Below are positions 47,259 to 54,956 of a DNA stretch of 64,000 nucleotides, one piece after another (position 1 is the first letter of the stretch; each line of letters opens with the position of its first letter). Source of the DNA: [Empedobacter] haloabium (lineage in GTDB: Bacteria > Pseudomonadota > Gammaproteobacteria > Burkholderiales > Burkholderiaceae_D). A program made the position numbers and the translations under genes. The notes below the pieces were generated by a model. That model did not search any database and had not been told where the DNA came from. It saw nothing but the letters and a program-made list of their open reading frames with translations. The stretch is taken from assembly GCA_008011715.2 (NCBI GenBank), contig CP136508.1:4526001-4590000 (forward strand), written 5' to 3'.

Positions 47259-47316
47259 ATTAGGGACTGGCCCCGGTTTCTATCGCAGGCCTGCGTGAGA
47301 CCGCACGAGGTGTCAC

Positions 47317-47778
47317 TTACCCCAGCCGCATCGGCGTCCAGGCAATCCCGCGTTGCGCCTCGCGCGGGCCGGTCGGCTCGAAGCCGAAGCGGCGGTACAT
47401 CGGCAGCGCGTGGTCGGAAGCGTTGACGGTGAAAACGCCTGGGTTGCCGGCCGCCAGCGCCGCGTCGCGCGCCTGCTCCCACAGCCGCCGGCCCAGGCCC
47501 TGGCCATGCAGCGCGCGGCCGACGAACAGATGAAACAGGTGGCTGTTGTCGCGCATGGCGATGAAGCCGGCCAGCCTGCCGTGCTGCGTGGCCACGCGAT
47601 AGCGGAAGTTCGGCTGGCGCAGGTAGCGCAGCTGCGCCGCGCCGTCGATATGTGTGACGAACTCCTCCGCGCCCTTGCCCTCCGGGTCGATGGTCAGGTA
47701 GGGCAGCAGGTCCAGCACCAGCGCGCCCAGCGCGGGCGCGTCGGCGATCGTGGCGGGGCGGAAGCGGAAGTCGTCCAT
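47317..47778 (-). CDS. GNAT-family N-acetyltransferase
   Basis: Protein of 153 residues with the acetyl-CoA motif A: HLFVGRALHGQGLGRRLWEQA (R-x-x-G-x-G/A, about 83-103) and MYRRFGFEPTG at the end. Substrate unknown. Start at MDDFRFRPA; a longer frame upstream is not supported by any site. Confidence 0.88.
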   Translation of the reverse strand: MDDFRFRPATIADAPALGALVLDLLPYLTIDPEGKGAEEFVTHIDGAAQLRYLRQPNFRYRVATQHGRLAGFIAMRDNSHLFHLFVGRALHGQGLGRRLWEQARDAALAAGNPGVFTVNASDHALPMYRRFGFEPTGPREAQRGIAWTPMRLG

Positions 47779-47806
47779 CGCCCCATTGTGCCATAGCGCC
47801 GCGGCG

Positions 47807-48982
47807 TCAGTTGACCCACAGGAAGCGGCGCAGGTAGCGCATCGCCGCGCTGTCGGTCTGCCCCGGCTTGTCCGCATACGACTGCACGAAGGCGTTCAGG
47901 CCGGATGCCGGATGACTGGCGTCGATCTTGCGGCAGTACTTCGACCACGCTTCGCGCTTGAGCGACGCCAGCGGATACATCGGCGGATCGGCAAACAGCG
48001 CCGGCACCGAGAAGCCCTGCCCTTCCGGGCATACGCGTGCCACCACCGCCAGCGAGCCGCTCATTTTCTCGCCCAGCGGCAGCACGGTGCGGCCGCGCAC
48101 CAGCGGCACCAGGTGGCGCATCAGCTCACCCCAGACGCGGAAATCGTCGTCGTCCAGCGGCACCGGGAACGCGGTGTTGACCTGGCGCGGATTGGCCAGC
48201 CATTCCAGGTCGTCGTCGCGCTCCGCCAGCACCGACAGGCGCATCCGTTCGGACGTTTCGATGCCGCGCACCAGCAACTGATGGGCACGCCGCATGCCCT
48301 CCGGGTGGGCCAGGAAGATCGCCTGGTCCGCCTTGGCGCCGTCGCGGTACTGGTACGACAGCGCCATCTCGACCAGCGCCTCGGCGAAATAGTGGTAGCT
48401 GAGCGACCACAGGATGTCGGACTGGTCGGTGCGAACCGCCGCCTTCAGGTTGTATTCCCGTTCGTAGTAGTCGCGGTCGTTCGATGGCGGCTGCACCGTC
48501 AGCGGGCTGTCGCGCCGGCTCGGGATGGCAAAGAAATAGCGTTCCGCATGGCTGATTTCGCCATCGCCGTCCAGGTCGCGCACCCACGTCGCGGGCATCA
48601 GCAGCAATCCGTCGGCCTGCGAGCGGATGCGGATCTTCTCCAGCATCTGCCGGCTCTGGCGCAGCTGGTCGCGCGCATGCGTCAGCTCGGCCCGTACGGC
48701 CAGCGCGATCTCGGCATGGGGAATGTGGCGCCCGCTCATGTCGCGCGAACCTTGCTCGATGAACGTCCAGATACGCTGCACCAGCGCCACGTCCTTGCAG
48801 ATCACAAAGGCCTGCTGCTCCTGCACCGTCATGCGCACGCTGCGCTTGACGGCGGTGCAGGTGCGATCGAACGCGGCGGTATTGGTGAGGTCGGGCTGGG
48901 CCGCCGCCGCCGGGCCGGCAAGCAGGCATGACGACAGTACGGCGACCGGAAAGCTGGAACGCAAGAAGGCGGCAAGGCGCAT
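47807..48982 (-). CDS. Secreted hypothetical protein with an EF-hand-like loop
   Basis: Exported protein of 391 residues (signal peptide about 1-27, ending GPAAA-AQ). I do not recognise the family. One segment, RDLDGDGEISHAERYFF (about 137-153), has the EF-hand calcium-loop order D-x-D-x-D-G-x-I-S-x-x-E, suggesting calcium binding outside the cytoplasm. Most of the rest is helical, with Cys at about 41, 61, and later positions. It is divergent from the gene at 49099, and both lack a clear function. Confidence 0.7.
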   Translation of the reverse strand: MRLAAFLRSSFPVAVLSSCLLAGPAAAAQPDLTNTAAFDRTCTAVKRSVRMTVQEQQAFVICKDVALVQRIWTFIEQGSRDMSGRHIPHAEIALAVRAELTHARDQLRQSRQMLEKIRIRSQADGLLLMPATWVRDLDGDGEISHAERYFFAIPSRRDSPLTVQPPSNDRDYYEREYNLKAAVRTDQSDILWSLSYHYFAEALVEMALSYQYRDGAKADQAIFLAHPEGMRRAHQLLVRGIETSERMRLSVLAERDDDLEWLANPRQVNTAFPVPLDDDDFRVWGELMRHLVPLVRGRTVLPLGEKMSGSLAVVARVCPEGQGFSVPALFADPPMYPLASLKREAWSKYCRKIDASHPASGLNAFVQSYADKPGQTDSAAMRYLRRFLWVN

Positions 48983-49098
48983 GGAATCCTCGATGGCGAT
49001 AAACGAATGGTCGGTACGCAGGCCACTGGACGATGGCAATAGCAACGCACCCGGGCCGGGATTATACTGTCGACCCACGATAAATTGCCAATTTTATA

Positions 49099-49767
49099 AT
49101 GATGAGAGCCGTTGGAAAACGTCCTGCCGTGCTGTGCCTGGCCACCCTTTCCATCCTGCTGGCCGGTCCGCCCGCCATTGCGGCGGCCCACTGCCCCAAG
49201 GGCGGCGACGACTGGCCCGACGCATGCTTCGTCGAGCAGGCGGGCGAACGCTACGTCAAGCGCCAGTACCTGGACCGGCTGAAGTGGAACCGCCAGGGCT
49301 ACGCGCTGGTGTCGCGCGCCGATGCCTTCGAGCTGATGGCCGTGAACCGCCAGGGCAAGGTGGTGGTGCCCGGCATTTATCACACGGGCGACTTCGACTA
49401 TCCCGATGCCGAGCGCGGCGTCGGCCGTTTCGCCACGCTGGACGGCAAGTGCGGCTACTTCCAGGCCCGCGGCTTCAAGGTCGTGGTCCCGGCCCGCTAC
49501 GATGTGTGCCGGGCCTTCCATGACGGCTGGGCCACCGCCTGCACCGGCTGCACCCGCTACTGCGACGATGAGGACTGCCATATGGATCATCTGGTCGGCG
49601 GGCAGGCCGACCAGCTGGGGCTGGACGGCACGGTGCGCCAGAGCTACCCGCTGGCCACGCTCGACACCGTCTGCGGCTCGCCGGAACGGCGCAAGCTCAC
49701 CCAGCGCGCCGGTACCACGCTGCTGCAGTGCGTGCGCGACCCAGGCCCGTTCGACCACCTGCGCTAG
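49099..49767 (+). CDS. Secreted Cys-rich hypothetical protein (WG-repeat-like)
   Basis: Exported protein of 222 residues (signal peptide about 10-29) with a Cys-rich central block (CTGCTRYCDDEDCHMDH, about 148-164). Part of it resembles WG-type beta repeats (short blocks ending in G-K-V-V-P, such as NRQGKVVVPGIY and ARGFKVVVPARYDVC). Divergent from the EF-hand-like gene. Function unknown. Confidence 0.7.
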   Translation: MMRAVGKRPAVLCLATLSILLAGPPAIAAAHCPKGGDDWPDACFVEQAGERYVKRQYLDRLKWNRQGYALVSRADAFELMAVNRQGKVVVPGIYHTGDFDYPDAERGVGRFATLDGKCGYFQARGFKVVVPARYDVCRAFHDGWATACTGCTRYCDDEDCHMDHLVGGQADQLGLDGTVRQSYPLATLDTVCGSPERRKLTQRAGTTLLQCVRDPGPFDHLR

Positions 49768-49787
49768 CGTTCGGCAGCCCGCGTCCG

Positions 49788-50270
49788 TTACAGCGCGCGG
49801 CCGAGAAACAGCACCCCTTCCAATGGGTTGTACACGTAGGGCTCGATGGGTCCGAAGCCCAGCTCGCGATACAGCCGCACGGCCGGCGTCATCGTCACCA
49901 GCGTGTCCAGGCAGATGGCCCGATAGCCGGCCTCCTTTGCCTCGGCGCAGATGCGCTCGGCCAGTTGCCGGCCCAGGCCGCGCGCCCGCGCCGCCGGCCG
50001 CACGTACAGCCGCTTCATCTCGGCGCGCGTGGCATCGACGGGGCGCAGGGCGACGCAGCCGGCCGGCACGTCGCCATCCCACGCCAGCAGCAGCCGTCCG
50101 CGCGGCGAGGCATACTTGCCGGGCAAGCTGTCCAGCTCCGCCTCGAAATCCTGGAAGCACAGGTCGACACCCAGCCCCGCGGCATATTCACGGAACAGCG
50201 CGCGCACGTGCGGCAGGTCGTCCGGCAACGCGGCCAAGCGGATCGCGAGCGGTACCAACGTGTCGTTCAA
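49788..50270 (-). CDS. GNAT-family N-acetyltransferase
   Basis: Protein of 160 residues with motif A KRLYVRPAARARGLGRQLAERI (about 81-102) and LYRELGF (about 143). Its start overlaps the stop of the upstream hypothetical gene by 4 bases, so they are co-translated. The substrate is not identifiable. Confidence 0.88.
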   Translation of the reverse strand: MNDTLVPLAIRLAALPDDLPHVRALFREYAAGLGVDLCFQDFEAELDSLPGKYASPRGRLLLAWDGDVPAGCVALRPVDATRAEMKRLYVRPAARARGLGRQLAERICAEAKEAGYRAICLDTLVTMTPAVRLYRELGFGPIEPYVYNPLEGVLFLGRAL

Positions 50271-50698
50271 GCGCTCACCGCCCAGTCCAGCGTACCCTCA
50301 CCGGCACTGGCAAGCTGCCCGACTTGCGCCACCAACCGGTCCAGGGCGGCATCGGACACCGGCGCGGCAAACGCGACCGCGGGCGAAGCACCTTCGCCAC
50401 GGGCGACCGTGACGACGAACTGGTACTGGCCGCCGTCGTAGCCCTTGGAGTCGAACACGACGCGGTCCTGGTCGCGCCCGATCGCGAAGCCGCCGCCGGC
50501 AGCGGATTTTTCGGTGGCAAGCGCGGTCAGCTTGCCATGAAAGGCGGCCAGCTCACCCTCCGGCGCAAACACGGTTGCGGACTCGCTGCCGCCGCTGCCG
50601 CTGACCGTGAAGGTGATTTCATTGTCGCCCGCACCGACCGTGCTGGCGGCGATGCGCAGCGATCCCAAGGTACGCTGGCCCTGCAATTGCTGGTTCAT
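50267..50698 (-). CDS. Hypothetical protein in an operon with a GNAT gene
   Basis: Protein of 143 residues without a signal peptide. It contains two beta-rich stretches (SLRIAASTVGAGDNEITFTVSG and QYQFVVTVARGEG). I do not recognise the family. ATG 50698 is followed by the coupled GNAT gene (4-bp overlap). AGGAGG lies close to the start. Confidence 0.65.
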   Translation of the reverse strand: MNQQLQGQRTLGSLRIAASTVGAGDNEITFTVSGSGGSESATVFAPEGELAAFHGKLTALATEKSAAGGGFAIGRDQDRVVFDSKGYDGGQYQFVVTVARGEGASPAVAFAAPVSDAALDRLVAQVGQLASAGEGTLDWAVSA

Positions 50699-50763
50699 GG
50701 TGGTCCTCCTGTCGGTCGTTATCGGACATGCAATGCTACCTCATTCGGCGCGGCCGTGCGCCG

Positions 50764-53700
50764 TCAGCAAAAATCGCGGCTGGCCGTGGGCAGCTTGCCC
50801 AGCATCGAAGACAGGTCGACCAGGCGTTTGGCCACCAGGTGGCGCACGATGCCTTCCTGCTGCCACACGCCATACACGCCCAGCAGCGAGGCACCCAGCA
50901 CCTCGCGCCGGTACTGGTCGACCAGGTCGGGCCAGACGATGACGTTGACGTTGCCCGTCTCGTCCTCGATCGTGATGAACAGTACGCCCTTGGCCGTGCC
51001 GGGGCGCTGGCGCACCGTGACGATGCCGGCACCGCGCGCCAGCTGGCCGTCCGCGAACGTGTTCAGCACCTCGGCCGGCAGGAAGCGCTTGGCCAGCAGC
51101 TGCGATCGCAGCAGCGCCAGCGGATGGCGCCCCAGGGTCAGGCCCTGCGCACGGTAGTCGCCGATGATGTCGTCGCCTTCGCTCGGTGCGCGCAACCGCG
51201 GCGCTTCCTCCACCGGCGTGGTGGGGCGCAGCAGGTCCTTGTCCGGCACCGCGCCCACCGCTTCCCACAGCGCCTGGCGGCGGTTGCCCGCCAGGCTGCG
51301 CAGCGCATTGCCGCCGGCCAGCACCTGCAGGTCGTGCCGATCGAGCCGGGCGCGCCGGGCCAGGTCGGCCACGTCCGCGAACGGGCGCAGCGCGCGGGCC
51401 TGCTCGATCCGTTCGGCCGACTCGGCGCGCATGCCGCGCAGCAGCGCCATGCCGAGGCGCACGGCCGGCTGTCCGCCCTCGTCCCTTTCCTCCAGCGTGG
51501 ACTCCCAGCCGCTGACGGCGATATCGATCGGGCGCACCTCGATGCCGTGGCGCCTGGCATCCTGCACCAACTGCGACGGACCGTAGAAGCCCATCGGCTG
51601 GCTGTTCAGCAGCGCGCACAGGAACGCGGCCGGCTCGTGGCACTTGATCCATGAACTCACGTACGTCAAGAGCGCGAAGCTGGCCGCGTGCGACTCGGGG
51701 AAGCCGTATTCGCCGAAGCCCTGGATCTGCTCGCAGATGCGCTCGGCGAACTCGATGTCGTAGCCGCGCTCCGTCATGCCGGCGATGATGCGGCCGCGGT
51801 ACTTGTCCATGCCGCCCTTGCGCTTCCATGCCGCCATCGCGCGGCGCAGCTGGTCGGCCTCCCCTTCCGAGAAACCGGCCGCGATCATCGCCACCTGCAT
51901 CACCTGCTCCTGGAAGATCGGCACGCCCAGGGTACGCTCCAGCGCCTCGTGCAGCCCTTCGGGATAATCGATCAGGCTGGGGTCGAGGCGGCGCTGCAGG
52001 TAGGGATGCACCATGCCGCCCTGGATCGGGCCGGGCCGCACCAGCGCCACCTCGATGACGAGATCGTAGAAACGGCGCGGGCGCAGGCGCGGCAGCATCG
52101 TCATCTGCGCGCGCGACTCGATCTGGAACACGCCGATCGTATCGGCCTCGCACATCATGTCGTAGGTCGCCGCGTCGTCGCGCGGGATGTCCTGCATGCG
52201 GAATTCCTCGCCGCGGCGCTGGCCGATCAGGTGCAGCGCGCGCCGCAGCGCCGACAGCATGCCCAGCGCCAGCACGTCCACCTTCAACAGGCCCAGCTCC
52301 TCCAGGTCGTCCTTGTCCCACTGGATCACGCTGCGGTCCTTCATCGTCGCGTTCTCGATCGGCACCAGGCGCGACAATTTATCCTGGGCGATGACGAAGC
52401 CGCCCACGTGCTGCGACAGGTGGCGCGGAAAACCCAGCAGCCGCTGCGCCAGGCTGGCCCACTGGTGCGCCATCGGCGAGTGCGGGTCCAGGCCGCATTC
52501 GGCGAAGCGGTTCAGGAGCTCGTGCTTGCTGTCGAACCAGTGGTGCGACTTGGCCACCTTCTCGACGATCGCCAGGTCCACGCCGAGCGCCTTGCCGGCG
52601 TCGCGCAGCGCGCTCTTGGGGCGGTAGCAGATCACGGTGGCGGCCAGCGCCGCGCGGTGCCGGCCATATTTCGCGTAGATGTACTGGATTACCTCTTCGC
52701 GGCGCTGGTGCTCGAAGTCGACGTCGATATCGGGCGGCTCGTCGCGCTCGCGCGAGATGAAGCGGCCCATCAGCATGCTGCTTTCGGCCGGATTGACTTC
52801 CGTGATGCCCAGGCAGTAGCAGACGGTGGAGTTGGCGGCCGAGCCGCGCCCCTGGCACAGGATCTCCTGGCCGCGGGCAAAGCGCACGATGTCGTATACC
52901 GTCAGGAAGAAGAACTCGTATTCCAGCTCCTGGATCAGTGCCAACTCTTTCTCGATCTGCTCCTGCACCTTGCCCGGCACGCCTTGCGGGAAGCGCACGT
53001 GGGCGCCGATATAGGTCTCCTGGCGCAGGTAGGAGGACGGCGTGTGACCCGGCGGGATCAGCTCATGGGGATATTCGTAGCGCAGTTCCTTCAGCGAGAA
53101 GCTGCACTGGGCGGCGATGCGCACCGTCTCGGCCAGCGCCTGCGGCGGATAGACGTTGGCCAGGCGCAGGCGCGAGCGCAGGTGCTGCTCCGCGTTCTGC
53201 GCCAGGTCGTAGCCGCATTCGTACACCGGCTTGCCCAGGCGCACCGCCGTCAGGGTGTCGTGCAAGGGCTTGCGCGAACGCACGTGCATGCACACCTGCC
53301 CCGCCGCCACGACGGGCAGGCCGTGCTGCAGCGCCACCTCGTCGATGCTGAGGCGGTGGCCTTCGTCGAACGCACGCTGCAGCAGCACGAGGCCCAGCCA
53401 CGCCCGCCCCGCGAACGTGGCCGCCATCCAGGCGGCCTGGCGGTGCAGGCGGTCCACCTCCGCCACGTCCCAGGCCGGATAGTCGGGCAGCAGGATCAGC
53501 AGGCAGTCCGGCATGCCGCGCAGGTGTGAGCGCTCCGGCGGCGGCGCCGCGAAATCCTCCGGATGCAGCAGGTAGCTGCCCTTCTGCGCGCGCGTGCGCC
53601 CCAGCGTGATCATCTCGGACAGGTTGCCGTAGCCATTGCGGTTCCGCGCCAGCGCCAGCAGCGACAGCGCATGGCTGCCGTCCGGATGGGTCAGCCGGAA

Positions 53701-53925
53701 CCAGCTGCCGATCAGCAGGTTCTGGTCCCACCCCGCCGCCTTGGCTTCGCCAAAGGCGCGCACCACGCCGGCCAGCGAGCATTCATCCGTGATCGCCAGC
53801 GCCGTGTAGTCGAGCTGGATCGCGCGCGCCACCAGCTCCTCGGCATGCGAGGCGCCGTGCAGGAACGAAAAATTCGTCATGCAAAACAGCTCCGCGTAGG
53901 CGGGCAAGGTGGTGAACTGGGCCAT
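50764..53925 (-). CDS. dnaE2: Error-prone DNA polymerase DnaE2 (ImuC)
   Basis: DnaE-type polymerase of 1,053 residues used in SOS translesion synthesis. Order: PHP domain (about 8-280), palm with the catalytic Asp pair in PDIDVDFEHQRRE (about 415-427), fingers and thumb (GLLKVDVLALGMLSALRRA), helix-hairpin-helix and a C-terminal OB domain (FITIEDETGNVNVIVWPDL, about 970-990). MAQFTTLPAYAELFCMTNFSFLHGAS is the family start. A perfect LexA box lies 23 bases upstream. imuA/imuB are not adjacent. Confidence 0.95.
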   Translation of the reverse strand: MAQFTTLPAYAELFCMTNFSFLHGASHAEELVARAIQLDYTALAITDECSLAGVVRAFGEAKAAGWDQNLLIGSWFRLTHPDGSHALSLLALARNRNGYGNLSEMITLGRTRAQKGSYLLHPEDFAAPPPERSHLRGMPDCLLILLPDYPAWDVAEVDRLHRQAAWMAATFAGRAWLGLVLLQRAFDEGHRLSIDEVALQHGLPVVAAGQVCMHVRSRKPLHDTLTAVRLGKPVYECGYDLAQNAEQHLRSRLRLANVYPPQALAETVRIAAQCSFSLKELRYEYPHELIPPGHTPSSYLRQETYIGAHVRFPQGVPGKVQEQIEKELALIQELEYEFFFLTVYDIVRFARGQEILCQGRGSAANSTVCYCLGITEVNPAESSMLMGRFISRERDEPPDIDVDFEHQRREEVIQYIYAKYGRHRAALAATVICYRPKSALRDAGKALGVDLAIVEKVAKSHHWFDSKHELLNRFAECGLDPHSPMAHQWASLAQRLLGFPRHLSQHVGGFVIAQDKLSRLVPIENATMKDRSVIQWDKDDLEELGLLKVDVLALGMLSALRRALHLIGQRRGEEFRMQDIPRDDAATYDMMCEADTIGVFQIESRAQMTMLPRLRPRRFYDLVIEVALVRPGPIQGGMVHPYLQRRLDPSLIDYPEGLHEALERTLGVPIFQEQVMQVAMIAAGFSEGEADQLRRAMAAWKRKGGMDKYRGRIIAGMTERGYDIEFAERICEQIQGFGEYGFPESHAASFALLTYVSSWIKCHEPAAFLCALLNSQPMGFYGPSQLVQDARRHGIEVRPIDIAVSGWESTLEERDEGGQPAVRLGMALLRGMRAESAERIEQARALRPFADVADLARRARLDRHDLQVLAGGNALRSLAGNRRQALWEAVGAVPDKDLLRPTTPVEEAPRLRAPSEGDDIIGDYRAQGLTLGRHPLALLRSQLLAKRFLPAEVLNTFADGQLARGAGIVTVRQRPGTAKGVLFITIEDETGNVNVIVWPDLVDQYRREVLGASLLGVYGVWQQEGIVRHLVAKRLVDLSSMLGKLPTASRDFC

Positions 53926-53947
53926 GGCTGGGAATCCGCGTGCGATA

Positions 53948-53963
53948 CTGTATAAACGTACAG
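53948..53963. promoter_or_regulatory. LexA (SOS) box upstream of dnaE2
   Basis: CTGT-ATAAACGT-ACAG, a perfect CTGT-N8-ACAG LexA operator. It lies 23 bases before the dnaE2 start and about 50 bases before the divergent PhzF-like gene, so it could govern both. Confidence 0.87.
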
Positions 53964-54014
53964 TATTATAACGCGCAGCCCGGCCTTGTCGCGCGCGACG
54001 GTATGATTGTGGCC

Positions 54015-54824
54015 ATGACCCCACATCGAACTGAACTGCTCTGCTTTGGCACCCGTCCCGGCCAGGGCAATGCCGCCCTCGTGCTGCGCGGCGATCGCAG
54101 CAGCGTGGACGAGCGCCAGGTCCTCGCTCGCTCCAGCGGCGTCGGCGCTTGCGTCTTCCTCGACACGGACGACGGCGTGACACTGGACTTTTACTATCCG
54201 CACGCGCGCAGCCCGCTGTGCCTGCATGCCACGCTGGCGGCGGCACGCGTGCTGCTCGAGACGGCGCCGGGCCCGCTGTCCGTGCGCACGGCGCTGGGCG
54301 GCCAGCGCCTGGTGCTGCAGCGCCAGGACGACGACGTCTACGTCGAGCTGGTGCCGCTGCCCACGGCACCGCTGCCATTGCCGGACGACCTGCCGGCCCA
54401 CCTGGTTCCCGGCATCGCGCTGGTGGCGCCGCCCGCCGTCGCCTCGGTCGGCAGTCCGAAGCTGCTGCTGCAGGTTGCCGATCCCGCACGCTTGCAGGCG
54501 CTCCAACCCGACCTGGCCACGATCCAGGCCTGGGGCAAGGCGCATGGCATCAACGGCGTCTATGCGTGGTGCGAACGGCCGGATGGCGCGCTGGAAGGCC
54601 GCAATTTCAATCATCCGCCGGGCGGCAAGGAAGACAGCGCGACGGGCGTCGCGGCCGGGGCGCTGACTGTATTGCTGGGGAAGTCGCTGCGGATTTTCCA
54701 GGGCGCCAGCCTGGGCCAGCCCTGCCTGATAAGGACGGTATGGCATGGCGACCGACTGCTGGTCGGCGGCGCGGCGGAATATGTCCAGGAGGCCGCTTCA
54801 AGGCTGAGCGCACAACGGCGGTAA
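54015..54824 (+). CDS. PhzF-family isomerase-like protein
   Basis: Protein of 269 residues with the PhzF fold. Indicators are FGTRPGQGNAALVL near the N-terminus and the internal pseudo-repeat, and GGKEDSATGVAAGALTVLLG (about 206-225), where PhzF proteins have their SPxEDPATGSA motif; the catalytic Glu position of the N-terminal half is not clear. Substrate unknown; metabolite repair has been suggested for such proteins. Starts at ATG 54003 or 54015 are both possible. Divergent from dnaE2 with the LexA box in between. Confidence 0.78.
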   Translation: MTPHRTELLCFGTRPGQGNAALVLRGDRSSVDERQVLARSSGVGACVFLDTDDGVTLDFYYPHARSPLCLHATLAAARVLLETAPGPLSVRTALGGQRLVLQRQDDDVYVELVPLPTAPLPLPDDLPAHLVPGIALVAPPAVASVGSPKLLLQVADPARLQALQPDLATIQAWGKAHGINGVYAWCERPDGALEGRNFNHPPGGKEDSATGVAAGALTVLLGKSLRIFQGASLGQPCLIRTVWHGDRLLVGGAAEYVQEAASRLSAQRR

Positions 54825-54956
54825 TCTATACTAGCTTCGGGCCGGCACGGTTGTAAATAAGTACTTTGTGCAAAATTGTCACAATCGGAAAATTGGTCGT
54901 AGTGCAACGACGGGGCTGACGATTAGAATCGTTTTTTTCCCTCGGAGAGCGACCTC

